From positions 1,302,902-1,366,901 of the forward strand of contig NZ_CP101508.1 in NCBI RefSeq assembly GCF_024380015.1: a stretch of 64,000 nucleotides of DNA. The letters run 5' to 3'. This stretch comes from Photobacterium atrarenae (GTDB lineage Bacteria > Pseudomonadota > Gammaproteobacteria > Enterobacterales > Vibrionaceae). The translations under genes were made by a program, and so were the position numbers. Positions within the stretch are counted from its first letter, which is position 1, and each line of letters opens with the position of its first letter. Below, piece after piece: positions 1 through 8,429 of this stretch. The notes under the pieces are model-generated. The model was not told the DNA's origin. It was given only the letters and a program-made list of their open reading frames with translations, and did not search any database.

Positions 1-65
1 GGAAGGCAAGCGGATGTGTACTTATCACTAGCTGATACGATAGCGAGCAGTTCAATCAACCCTAC

Positions 66-93
66 CCGCCTTCATATGAAGGCGGTTTTTTTT
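66..93 (+). terminator. Rho-independent terminator of a gene left of the window
   Basis: A perfect inverted repeat (CCGCCTTCAT / ATGAAGGCGG, 66-85) is followed by eight T residues. No complete gene precedes it, so it most likely ends a plus-strand gene outside the window. The rest of 1-249 shows no supported gene. Confidence 0.85.
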
Positions 94-249
94 ATCACTG
101 CTTTTTCATGGCTGTTTTTCACCACTGGGGGGAACTTCTGAGTCAGATTTGACTCTGAATATTGGTTCCGGATTTCATGCCAGCTGTTTTCTGATCCAAC
201 CCCAAACACAATTCATCGGATGGGGGAGCAGCGGGTCATGAGATCTTTG

Positions 250-1221
250 CTACTTGGTCGCATAAATACGTTGTGGCGGAACCCCAAAAGCGCGTTTGAA
301 CGCATTGGTGAAGTTTGATGGGTGCTGATACCCCGCTTCATAGGCCGCTTCGGTAATGGTAACTTGTCCGCGTTCTAACTGCTGTTTGGCGATTTCCAGG
401 CGCCGCTGCCGGATATAGCCACTGACCGTGAGATTGAGGTGTTGTTTAAAGCGCCGCTGCAGGTTAGACACACTCATGGCGAATTGCGCGGCTAGTCGTT
501 CCAGTGACAGATCTTCATCCAAGTGTTTTTCAATATAATGGACAATCTGGGTAACCTGAGAGCAGCGAGGAGTGGCGGCATCCTGCTCGGCTTGAAATGA
601 ATCTGAGGTGAGTTGGTTGAATACGCTGGCCGTCAGGGTGTGGGTTAGAATTTCAAACTGCATCTTTTCATGGAAAGTGTGCGGATGCGATAATGCCATC
701 AGAGCTTGGACCCTTTCGAGAATATCCTGATCCAGCCGGATAGGTTGATGGGCTTTATGATAGCGGGAAAACTGATGTACCGGGCAATCCGGCGTTGCCC
801 GTTGGGCAATCCAGTCTGGGTGGAGAATAATATTCAGTTTACTGACTTGGTTGCCCGCTCTGAACTCGCGACGAAAGTTGGCGGGCTTGGCTAAATTCAC
901 GATGGTCGCACGGGGCCCATGGGTTGCATCCAGATGAAATTCCAAATCGTCATAACTGAACCCGAGTTGTCCATTGAGCAAGAAAGTGACAATGACAGAA
1001 GCGGGTGTTGAAGACACCATATTGGAGTCCGCCAGTTCTAAACTGGTACCGCCGTGTACTGTGATATGGTTATGAAAGCGATAGGCAATGAAATCCCCTT
1101 CCGCCAGCGGGGTTTGCTGGGTGCGTTCCTGAGTCAGAATGAGCTGTTTATCGTGGCACTCTATTTTTTTCGTTAGTGCAACTTTCTTTATTTTTCTACT
1201 TTTTTCCTGCGAAAACGTCAT
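250..1221 (-). CDS. AraC-family regulator, PchR-like, probable iron/siderophore regulator
   Basis: A DNA-binding protein of about 323 residues with a C-terminal AraC double helix-turn-helix (roughly residues 225-320, including SNLQRRFKQHLNLTVSGYIR and AAYEAGYQHPSNFTNAFKRA). The N-terminal half looks like the effector domain of PchR-type regulators. The ATG at 1221 is preferred over the one at 1230, because AGGA lies 9 bases upstream of it but directly abuts the upstream ATG. It is divergent from a TonB-dependent receptor, with a Fur-box-like site between them. By family precedent it would activate the receptor when the ligand is bound. That role is inference. Confidence 0.85.
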   Translation of the reverse strand: MTFSQEKSRKIKKVALTKKIECHDKQLILTQERTQQTPLAEGDFIAYRFHNHITVHGGTSLELADSNMVSSTPASVIVTFLLNGQLGFSYDDLEFHLDATHGPRATIVNLAKPANFRREFRAGNQVSKLNIILHPDWIAQRATPDCPVHQFSRYHKAHQPIRLDQDILERVQALMALSHPHTFHEKMQFEILTHTLTASVFNQLTSDSFQAEQDAATPRCSQVTQIVHYIEKHLDEDLSLERLAAQFAMSVSNLQRRFKQHLNLTVSGYIRQRRLEIAKQQLERGQVTITEAAYEAGYQHPSNFTNAFKRAFGVPPQRIYATK

Positions 1222-1275
1222 TTTGACCATTCCTAATAACTACTGTGCAGTTTCGCATAAGCTATTTAGCTTTCC

Positions 1276-1294
1276 GTTAATGAGAATCAATCCT
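1276..1294. promoter_or_regulatory. Candidate Fur box between the AraC gene and the TonB receptor
   Basis: GTTAATGAGAATCAATCCT matches the 19-bp Fur consensus at 13 of 19 positions by eye, and a second AT-rich stretch (AATTGTTATCATTT) lies about 15 bp downstream. Its position, 46 bp before the receptor start in a divergent intergenic region, fits iron repression of one or both genes. Confidence 0.6.
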
Positions 1295-1339
1295 ATCATA
1301 CGTGCGAATTGTTATCATTTGTGTTTGGGAATAAATTTC

Positions 1340-3355
1340 ATGGAATGGGTAAAAAATACGCCTGCTAAACCATCTCTACTTTGTCTTGCTATCGGTATGG
1401 CGCTTTCTTCGGGCGCATACGCTGAAGAAGAACAGTCATATTTTGATGAAATGGTTGTTTGGGGCACGAAAGTTTCCAGCAACTCTGAATCTTTGTACTC
1501 GCAAGATATGTCGCTGAAGCAAGCGGATCATATGTCTGATCTGCTGCGTGATATTCCAGGGGTTGACGTGGGCGGGACACATTCCGTGAACCAACGTATT
1601 ACCATTCGCGGCCTGGGTGAAACCGATCTGGATATCCGCTTAGATGGTGCGTCACAGCACGCAAACATGTTCCACCATATCGGTAACCTGACCCTGAACC
1701 CGGACATTCTGAAATCTGCCGACATCCAGGTGGGGAACAACTCAGTGACCCAAAATGGCCTCGGCGGTGCGGTTTACTTTGAAACCAAAGATGCCAAAGA
1801 TCTGCTGCGTTACGATGAAAAATTCGGGGCCCGTGTTTATGGCGGTTACCAGAGCAATGACAGCCAGCAAGGCTCTCTGACTGTATACGGTCAACTGACC
1901 GATACCGTCGATGCCATGATTTATGGTCACTACATCAACCGTGAAAACTTTGAAGACGGTGACGGTCACAAAACGATCGGCTCTGATGGCGATACCTACA
2001 ACATTCTGGGTAAAGTCGGTGTTGAACCAAGCGAGAAACACCGTTTTGAACTGGCCTATGACCTGTATCGTGACAGTGGTGATTACAGCCCGCGTCCGGA
2101 CATGGGCGGCAGCGCGAACACCGCATTGTCCCAAGAAGCAGTGATCCCAACCGATTATGATCGTGACACTATCACGCTGAGCTACGGCCTGGATGCCGGA
2201 CAGCACATGGGGAAAGTGGCGCTGTACACCAGTAAAACCGAAATCACCCGGAATGAAGCGGTACTGAGTGAATTTGGCGTACGTTGGCCGGGTAACCGCC
2301 TGTCTGTGAACAGCGCGGAAAACACCAACACTGGTATCAACGTGAAGTTTCAGTCCCAGTTGGAGCTGTTGTCACTGGCGAATCAGGTGACCTATGGTCT
2401 GGACTACATGAACAAAGACAGCGAAAGTACCTACGATGGCGTTAAGTTCATGGATGAAACGGCGAAGAGCAGCGCAGTCTTTGTTGAAGACCAAATCTTC
2501 TTCACTGATGATTTCTCGATCACCGCAGGTCTGCGTTACGACGATTACAAACGTGAAGCGGTAACGGGTACAGATAATTTTGATGAAGTGACCTGGGCAC
2601 TGGGCACCGAGTGGAACGTGACTCAGGACTGGACTCTGTTTGCAAATATGCGTTCACTGTTTAAAGGGCCAGAGCTGTTTGAAAGCTTCATCAAGTATAA
2701 CGATGTAGCGTTCCTGGCGGATGACATTAAAGCAGAAACCGGTCTGAACACCCAGGGTGGCGTGCGCTTCGGCAAGAACTTTGGTGAGCATCGTATCGGC
2801 GCTAACATCACTGTTTTCAAAACAGAGATTGATGATTACATCGCAACTAACTGGCAAGACGCGACCGAGAGCTATCTGATCGAAAACATCGGCGATGTAG
2901 AGATTACTGGTTTTGAAGCCAGCGCCAGTTATGGCATCGGCATGTTCAACAGTAAACTGTCTTATGCCAAGTCTGATATCGAAAACCAAGAAACAGGTGG
3001 TCCGGTTGCTGCTGAAAACGGCCGCAGCCTGGATGTCGGTGACAGCATTGCGCTAACGCTGGATTACCAGTCTGAGACGCTGGAAACCATCTTCGGTCTG
3101 ACCTCGATTGTGGTGCTGGATGAAGACAATGTGTTTGAAGGGACGCCAGAGAAAGATGGCTACAATGTTCATAATGTGTATGCGCAGTGGGTGCCGTCAA
3201 AATTCGATGGCCTGAGTTTGACCTTCGGTATCGACAACCTGTTTGACGAAACGTATGCCTCACACGCATCTCGTTCAGGTGAAGCACGTGGTGCGACGCT
3301 GGATGACTTTGAACCTGGCCGTAACTTCAAACTGTCTGCGGCTTACCAGTTCTAA
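1340..3355 (+). CDS. TonB-dependent outer-membrane receptor (haem/siderophore type)
   Basis: A 671-residue outer-membrane active-transport receptor. The ATG at 1340 gives a good signal peptide (…LCLAIGMALSSGAYAEE). The plug domain follows (DLLRDIPGVDVGGTHSVNQ, ITIRGLGETDLDIRLDGASQ, then NGLGGAVYFETKDA), then the beta-barrel. It ends with NLFDETYASHASRSG and a terminal aromatic residue (…AAYQF), as expected for barrel insertion. An upstream in-frame extension to 1139 overlaps the AraC gene and was rejected. The Fur-like site and the divergent PchR-like regulator suggest an iron ligand, and the C-terminus resembles haem-type receptors. The exact ligand cannot be read from sequence. Confidence 0.88.
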   Translation: MEWVKNTPAKPSLLCLAIGMALSSGAYAEEEQSYFDEMVVWGTKVSSNSESLYSQDMSLKQADHMSDLLRDIPGVDVGGTHSVNQRITIRGLGETDLDIRLDGASQHANMFHHIGNLTLNPDILKSADIQVGNNSVTQNGLGGAVYFETKDAKDLLRYDEKFGARVYGGYQSNDSQQGSLTVYGQLTDTVDAMIYGHYINRENFEDGDGHKTIGSDGDTYNILGKVGVEPSEKHRFELAYDLYRDSGDYSPRPDMGGSANTALSQEAVIPTDYDRDTITLSYGLDAGQHMGKVALYTSKTEITRNEAVLSEFGVRWPGNRLSVNSAENTNTGINVKFQSQLELLSLANQVTYGLDYMNKDSESTYDGVKFMDETAKSSAVFVEDQIFFTDDFSITAGLRYDDYKREAVTGTDNFDEVTWALGTEWNVTQDWTLFANMRSLFKGPELFESFIKYNDVAFLADDIKAETGLNTQGGVRFGKNFGEHRIGANITVFKTEIDDYIATNWQDATESYLIENIGDVEITGFEASASYGIGMFNSKLSYAKSDIENQETGGPVAAENGRSLDVGDSIALTLDYQSETLETIFGLTSIVVLDEDNVFEGTPEKDGYNVHNVYAQWVPSKFDGLSLTFGIDNLFDETYASHASRSGEARGATLDDFEPGRNFKLSAAYQF

Positions 3356-3389
3356 GCCCGCTTAAGTTAAATTGAAAGATACTGCTTTT

Positions 3390-3418
3390 CGGCCCACCTC
3401 TGGTGGGCCGATTTCTTT
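3390..3418 (+). terminator. Rho-independent terminator after the TonB receptor
   Basis: The stem CGGCCCACC / GGTGGGCCG with a 3-nt loop is followed by ATTTCTTT, 35 bp after the receptor stop. It separates the receptor from the ABC gene, which then needs its own promoter in 3419-3652. Confidence 0.8.
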
Positions 3419-3652
3419 CGGGCTTACCGACAATCCCTTTGCAACACAATCTGATGATCTACTCGCTGAGCCTGGATCACTGTTAGGAATAGCCTTCACT
3501 TCAGCCAGTTAGTTTTTCCTCCGACTGTCCTTCTTGGGCGCCGCTGCTAAAACAAGTCCTTTTTTCTCAAATGGCATCAAGCTAAAGTATGTTGATTCTC
3601 CATCTGTTTCAGCGTCACGCGCTGCATTGCCAAAACATAGGTTCATGAATAT

Positions 3653-5494
3653 ATGTTCAAGTTTTTTGAAAACCTAACGGCGGCTTTTCCACCTCAGGAA
3701 CCCGAACAGCCGCCGGGAAATTTATTTGCGTTTTGCCGGTTTTATACCCGCGGGTTTGAATTGCCATTATTGGCGATGTCGGTGCTCAGCGCGCTGGTGG
3801 CGATCGTGGAAGTGATTTTGCTGGGCTTTATGGGTCAGTTGGTCGATATGCTGGCCAACCACACCCCAGAGACTTTGTGGGCGGCAGAAGGCAATACCCT
3901 TCTGCTGATGGGCGGCCTGGTGATTGTGGTGATCCCGGCGCTGGCATTCTTTCATTCAATGATCATGCACCAGTCCTTGCTGGGGAACTACCCGATGTCG
4001 ATCCGCTGGTTGGCGCATCGCTATTTGCTGCGCCAGAGTGTGTCCTTCTATCAGGATGATTTTGCCGGGCGTATTGCGACCAAAGTGATGCAAACCTCGT
4101 TGGCGGTGCGTGAAACCGTGATGAAACTGGTCGATGTGTTGGTGTATATCAGTATCTATTTTACGGCCATGATCATTATGATGGGGAACTCGGATTTCTA
4201 TCTGATGTTACCGATTCTGACTTGGTTGGCGCTCTACATTGCAATTCAGTGCTACTTTGTCCCGCGGATGAAGCAGGTCGCGACTGAGCAGGCCGATGCC
4301 CGTTCGATGATGACAGGTCGGATTGTCGACAGCTATACCAATATCGCGACCGTGAAGCTCTTTTCGCATACCAATCGCGAAACCGAGTATGCCGAAAAGG
4401 GGATGCAGGGTTTTCTGAAAACCGTATATAACCAGATGCGCCTGGCAACTTGCTTTGTACTGAGTGTCGATGCCATTAACTACCTGTTGTTGTTTACGGT
4501 TGCAGCGTTATCAATTGGCCTGTGGATGAATGCAGCAGTCAGTGTCGGGGTTATCGCGGTGGCGATTAGTATTGCGCTCCGAATCCAGGGGATGTCGAAA
4601 TGGATCATGTGGGAGATCGGTGGGCTGTTTGAGAATCTCGGGACCGTGATTGATGGCATGAAGACCTTGTCGAAGCCGGTGTCGATCCAGGATGTACCGA
4701 ATGCGCCAAAATTGAACGTAGAAAAAGGAAGCATTGATTATGAGCAGGTCAGCTTCCATTATGGCGAAAAAGAAGGGGTGATCGAAAAGCTGAACCTGTC
4801 GATCAAACCGGGTGAGAAAGTTGGCTTGGTGGGGCGTTCCGGTGCCGGTAAATCGACCCTGGTCAACCTGCTGCTTCGTTTCCATGATGTGGAAGCAGGG
4901 GAGATCAAAATTGACGGCCAGAATATTTCGCTGGTGGATCAGGATTCGCTGCGCAGCAAGATAGGGATGGTCACCCAGGATACCTCGCTGCTGCATCGCT
5001 CGATCCGTGAAAATATTCTTTATGGCCGCCCGGATGCAACAGAAGAAGAGCTACTCAATGCAACACGTCAGGCGCATGCGCATGAGTTTATTGAGCACTT
5101 GTCCGACCCGCATGGGAATAGCGGGTATGACGCCCAGGTCGGGGAGCGTGGGGTGAAACTTTCCGGCGGCCAGCGCCAGCGGATTGCCATTGCCCGGGTA
5201 CTGCTCAAAGATGCGCCGATCCTGGTGATGGATGAAGCGACCTCGGCACTGGATTCCGAGGTTGAATCGGCGATCCAGGAAAGCCTGTATCAGCTGATGG
5301 AAGGGAAAACCGTGATTGCGATAGCGCATCGGTTGTCAACGATTGCCCAGATGGATCGTCTGGTGGTGCTTGATGAAGGCAAGATTGTTGAAGAAGGTTC
5401 ACATCAGGAATTGCTGAAACAGAACGGGATTTACGCTCAGTTGTGGGCACATCAAACCGGCGGATTTATCGGCGAGAGTCTGGAACAGGCGTGA
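3653..5494 (+). CDS. MsbA-type ABC exporter half-transporter (permease fused to ATPase)
   Basis: A 613-residue inner-membrane protein with an N-terminal six-helix ABC transmembrane domain (about residues 35-330) and a C-terminal nucleotide-binding domain. The ATPase motifs are intact: Walker A GRSGAGKST near residue 395, Q-loop GMVTQDTSLL, signature LSGGQRQRIAIAR near 503, Walker B ILVMDEATSALD and H-loop IAHRLST. Such half-transporters usually act as homodimers exporting lipids, peptides or drugs. It lies downstream of the iron-type receptor but behind a terminator, so a link to siderophore traffic is possible, not shown. Its stop codon overlaps a small palindrome at 5492-5533. Confidence 0.85.
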   Translation: MFKFFENLTAAFPPQEPEQPPGNLFAFCRFYTRGFELPLLAMSVLSALVAIVEVILLGFMGQLVDMLANHTPETLWAAEGNTLLLMGGLVIVVIPALAFFHSMIMHQSLLGNYPMSIRWLAHRYLLRQSVSFYQDDFAGRIATKVMQTSLAVRETVMKLVDVLVYISIYFTAMIIMMGNSDFYLMLPILTWLALYIAIQCYFVPRMKQVATEQADARSMMTGRIVDSYTNIATVKLFSHTNRETEYAEKGMQGFLKTVYNQMRLATCFVLSVDAINYLLLFTVAALSIGLWMNAAVSVGVIAVAISIALRIQGMSKWIMWEIGGLFENLGTVIDGMKTLSKPVSIQDVPNAPKLNVEKGSIDYEQVSFHYGEKEGVIEKLNLSIKPGEKVGLVGRSGAGKSTLVNLLLRFHDVEAGEIKIDGQNISLVDQDSLRSKIGMVTQDTSLLHRSIRENILYGRPDATEEELLNATRQAHAHEFIEHLSDPHGNSGYDAQVGERGVKLSGGQRQRIAIARVLLKDAPILVMDEATSALDSEVESAIQESLYQLMEGKTVIAIAHRLSTIAQMDRLVVLDEGKIVEEGSHQELLKQNGIYAQLWAHQTGGFIGESLEQA

Positions 5495-5533
5495 TACCAA
5501 ACCAACTAAATATCTACTTAATTAGCGGTATCA
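5492..5533. repeat. Short palindromic element overlapping the ABC gene stop codon
   Basis: TGATACC at 5492 and GGTATCA at 5527 form perfect 7-bp inverted ends around an AT-rich centre that is itself partly self-complementary (ACTAAATA / TACTTAATTAG). The first TGA is the stop codon of the ABC gene. The element may be a miniature insertion that supplied the stop, or a weak terminator. Confidence 0.4.
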
Positions 5534-5662
5534 GAGGGCGCTGAAGCAACCTGTGATGATCCAGCTTGTGACAGTTGGCTGTTTGGTGTGCATACGGGAA
5601 GCAGAAGCATCCCGTTGCAGTTGAAGTGCTGCCTGAGCACGAGCCGTTATGTGACTTGAAGG

Positions 5663-6769
5663 CTATAGCCGGAATGTATTCGTCAGCACTTTATAGAGTT
5701 CGGTTCCTTGCTGGACGCTGGCAGAGGCAAAATGCAGTACAGGAATACAGTCGCAGGGCAGGGTGATTGTCCGGCTATGGCTGGATTCACCGACCAAAGC
5801 ATTAAAATGCCACAGGGTTGCCAGCGGCTCACCTGCCGGAAGTTGCTGGTTGAGCTTAGCCAGGTACTCGACTTGCCCCCCGGCCGGGCTGAAAAATGCT
5901 TTGTAGTCCTTGAGATAACAGGCCTGCATAGCCGAAGGCTCCGGTTGAACATAGTGTTCAAGCCATAGCCCTTGATGTTGCAGGTAGTTGCAAATGCTTT
6001 CGGCATCCTGTCGCGCGCCGGCAACATCCAGGTGCTCCTGTGAACCCAGTTCAATGGTGAAAGCATCAACCATGACCGGTAACTCACGCCCGTGCAGGGC
6101 AAAGTGCTGGCTCAACTGCCACCACGGACTAAAGCTGGCTTCATCCATGGCACCGCTGAAATCACTCGGGATCAGGATATTCAGCGGAATATGAAAATGG
6201 CGCGCCCGCTTTCTGGCATATTCGGGCACATACAGGTGTTGCGCTGAAATCGGACCGGTATGCAGATCCAGGACAATATCTGCCTCGACGGCCATTTTTT
6301 GCAGGTTGAGCGCCAGGTGTTGACCGCACGTCAGTCCCCAGGGGGAAGCCATTCTTGCTTCAAGCTGCTGTTTCAGCCGGGTGCGAAAGGCATCACGGAT
6401 CTCGCTTTCTTCGGCATCCAGGTAGTCTTGGGTGAAAGGCTCGAGCATACTGTGGTCAAAGTGATACTGGCGGTTCCAGTTGATCCCGGTGACCGGATCA
6501 AAGCGGCCTAGGGTAAATTCGCCGCTTTTTTGGTTGATCCCAAGCGGGTTTGCTTGCGGGACCATCACGACATCCCCTTGCGGCGGATATTGGCGAAACA
6601 GATTCAACAGCTGATAAATGACCGCATTGCCCTGCACCTCAGCGCCGTGGATATTGGCCTGGATATAGACACGTGGGCCGTTTCCCTGGCCCTGAATATG
6701 AATGACCGGGACCTCCATGGGATCGCCGGTGGGTTGCTCACCGACTTTGACTGTTGTGGTTGTGATCAT
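5663..6769 (-). CDS. Succinylglutamate desuccinylase/aspartoacylase-family zinc deacylase
   Basis: A 368-residue M14-like zinc amidohydrolase. The metal ligands are visible as HGAE (H41, E44, in QANIHGAEVQGN) and LDLHTG (H170). The start at 6769 is chosen because the longer readings overlap the upstream dapA-like gene. It follows that gene by about 32 bp on the same strand, so both are probably expressed from the lysine-riboswitch leader. AstE/AspA relatives cleave N-acyl amino acids. Removal of an acyl group from a lysine-pathway intermediate such as N-acyl-diaminopimelate is a reasonable inference, but lysine-unrelated deacylation is equally possible. Confidence 0.8.
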   Translation of the reverse strand: MITTTTVKVGEQPTGDPMEVPVIHIQGQGNGPRVYIQANIHGAEVQGNAVIYQLLNLFRQYPPQGDVVMVPQANPLGINQKSGEFTLGRFDPVTGINWNRQYHFDHSMLEPFTQDYLDAEESEIRDAFRTRLKQQLEARMASPWGLTCGQHLALNLQKMAVEADIVLDLHTGPISAQHLYVPEYARKRARHFHIPLNILIPSDFSGAMDEASFSPWWQLSQHFALHGRELPVMVDAFTIELGSQEHLDVAGARQDAESICNYLQHQGLWLEHYVQPEPSAMQACYLKDYKAFFSPAGGQVEYLAKLNQQLPAGEPLATLWHFNALVGESSHSRTITLPCDCIPVLHFASASVQQGTELYKVLTNTFRL

Positions 6770-6801
6770 AAGCGACTCTTTATCAGACTCCATCCGTATA
6801 G

Positions 6802-7764
6802 TTATTGGGCCAGGCAGGTGTTCATCCACTGATTAACCTGATGGTTGGCATCGAGTACCGGTGTGAGTTCCGGCAACTCGTCCATGTACAAGGGTGGGCG
6901 CAAACCAGCATGGCGCAGACGTCCCTGGTGCTGCATCAGGGCTTTAACCGCAATTGGATTCGCGGCGCAGAACAGGCTGTTGCCCGCGTCTTGCCATAAT
7001 TGTTTAAAACTTGGTGCTGCTTGGCTCAGAGTTTGCTGAACGTATAAGGCGGTTGCTTCCGGCCAGGCATTTCCGGCCACAGAGACGAGGCCACAGGCGC
7101 CGGCCGCAGCAAAATCAACAAACAGGGCATCGTCACCGCAGAAAAATTGCAGGGTGGGCGCTGCCTGGATGTAGCGGGTAAAGGTTTCCACGTTACCACT
7201 GGCCTCTTTGACGGCCCAGGCATTCGGGTGTTTGGCAATCGCGCCCAAAGTTTGTGCATCCAGCGCTGCGCCGGTTCGCGACGGCACGTTATAGATCATG
7301 CATGGCCAACGGCTGTCATCAAGCAGGCTTTCAAACCACTTTTGCTGGCTGGCCGCGCCGGGCTTCGCGTACAAAGGCACAGGGAGCAGCAGCGCATCGA
7401 TCGGATAGTCGGCTAAGAATGCCAGCCATTGCCGTTGCTGTTGAAGCTGATAACCGCCAACGCCGACCATCAGGGGAACGGACAATGCCAGTGCGCATAC
7501 ATGACGAACCACGGCTTGTTGCTCTTCTGGGGTCATCGCCAGTGCTTCCCCGGTGCTCCCCAGTAGCAAGATTCCGTTACCGGCGGCGTTTTGCTCTGCG
7601 ACTAGTTGTGTCAGTGTGTCGAAGTCAATCGATTCATCGTCGTTGAAAGGGGTAATTAAAGCCGTCCATAGCGTTGTCTGGTTGAGTGACGTGGCTTGCG
7701 GCGATACCAGATGTTCTGTTGTAGGGAATGAATTTTGAATTGGCATCTCTAATCCGAATGTCAT
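6802..7764 (-). CDS. DapA-family synthase/aldolase under lysine riboswitch control
   Basis: A 320-residue (beta/alpha)8 protein of the dihydrodipicolinate synthase/N-acetylneuraminate lyase family. The Schiff-base lysine is K186 (AVKEASGN), the catalytic tyrosine Y158 (MIYNVPSRTG), and the phosphate/pyruvate loop reads GSTGEA where classical DapA has GTTGE. The ATG at 7764 is preferred; an upstream TTG at 7830 would start inside the leader region, and an ATG at 7746 is also possible. The lysine riboswitch upstream argues strongly for condensation of pyruvate with aspartate semialdehyde in lysine synthesis. The Thr-to-Ser change leaves room for a paralogue with altered substrate. Confidence 0.85.
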   Translation of the reverse strand: MTFGLEMPIQNSFPTTEHLVSPQATSLNQTTLWTALITPFNDDESIDFDTLTQLVAEQNAAGNGILLLGSTGEALAMTPEEQQAVVRHVCALALSVPLMVGVGGYQLQQQRQWLAFLADYPIDALLLPVPLYAKPGAASQQKWFESLLDDSRWPCMIYNVPSRTGAALDAQTLGAIAKHPNAWAVKEASGNVETFTRYIQAAPTLQFFCGDDALFVDFAAAGACGLVSVAGNAWPEATALYVQQTLSQAAPSFKQLWQDAGNSLFCAANPIAVKALMQHQGRLRHAGLRPPLYMDELPELTPVLDANHQVNQWMNTCLAQ

Positions 7765-7844
7765 AGTTATCCGTTTAGAGAGCTTGGCATTGCGAAAAAG
7801 CCGATGGCTGTGGGCCATTCTTGAAGGCAAAAAAGCACAAACAC

Positions 7845-8004
7845 CAGAAGCTCTCCACCAGCGGTGACAGCCCTGGGGATTCAGCCCCAGTGACCGATAA
7901 GCTCTGCTTCCAAATGCAGGCTTACCTCGGCGTTAACCCCCTGATCTGTCTTCAGTGGTATTTGGATACCTCGTACAGACTGCCTGGTTAACGCGCCTCT
8001 TCTG
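7845..8004 (-). ncRNA. Lysine riboswitch (L box) aptamer
   Basis: Read on the minus strand, the conserved core elements of the proteobacterial lysine riboswitch appear in order: AGAAGAGGCGCGTT, GGGGGTTAACGCCGAGGT, GGGGCTGAATCCCCAGGG with CTGTCACC, then GGTGGAG. The closing P1 stem is CAGAAG (8004-7999) with CTTCTG (7850-7845). Layout and core sequence resemble the E. coli lysC leader. It lies about 80 nt before the dapA-like start. The expression platform in 7765-7844 was not resolved: there is a T-run (GTGCTTTTTTGCC) and a small hairpin (ATGGC/GCCAT), so either attenuation or translational control could apply. Confidence 0.93.
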
Positions 8005-8027
8005 ATCCCTTGAGAGGGAATGATTCG

Positions 8028-8057
8028 ATTCAACCATCAATGATGACGGGATGTCAA
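8028..8057 (-). promoter_or_regulatory. Promoter of the lysine-riboswitch transcript
   Basis: On the minus strand TTGACA (8057-8052) and TTGAAT (8033-8028) are separated by 18 bp, which puts the transcript start about 15-20 nt before the aptamer. This gives the dapA-like/deacylase pair its own promoter, separate from the upstream azlCD genes. Confidence 0.55.
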
Positions 8058-8120
8058 TCATCGCTATGACTTTTTATGCGAATCCGGTTGATTTTATTCA
8101 CCGTAAACCGTGCTTCGGGC

Positions 8121-8429
8121 TCAAAATTGCCGGGTGAGCGCTGCTGCGACAATGCCTGCCGTAATGGCCGGCAGGGGTTTTTGCCAGATAAACATAATCA
8201 CCGCCGTCGAGAGTAGCGCAAGCCGGGCACCCAGATCACCCTCAACCGCCAAGGGGGCCAGCAGTGCGACCAGAACAGAGCCGGACATGGCGGTGATAAA
8301 TTGTTGGATCCGATAGCCAATGGGAATAAATGACATGATAAACACGCCGCCCCAGCGGGTGACGAGGGTGACCAGTGCCATCACTAGAATAATCAGTAAC
8401 GTACCGCCAAAACTGGTTTCAATGCTCAT
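8121..8429 (-). CDS. azlD: AzlD-family small subunit of a branched-chain amino acid exporter
   Basis: A 102-residue protein with three to four hydrophobic segments typical of AzlD (LLIILVMALVTLVTRWGGVF, ALLAPLAVEGDLGARLALLS). The ATG at 8429 follows GGAG by 8 bases and overlaps the azlC stop in an ATGA arrangement, so translation is coupled. AzlD partners AzlC in exporting branched-chain amino acids or analogues. The lysine riboswitch lies just downstream on the same strand, but the two units appear to have separate promoters. Confidence 0.85.
   Translation of the reverse strand: MSIETSFGGTLLIILVMALVTLVTRWGGVFIMSFIPIGYRIQQFITAMSGSVLVALLAPLAVEGDLGARLALLSTAVIMFIWQKPLPAITAGIVAAALTRQF

Noticed and set aside
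1139..1339. Longer N-terminus of the TonB receptor
   Set aside because: It overlaps the divergent AraC gene and the Fur-like site and places the signal peptide 67 residues inside; the ATG at 1340 gives a proper signal peptide at once.
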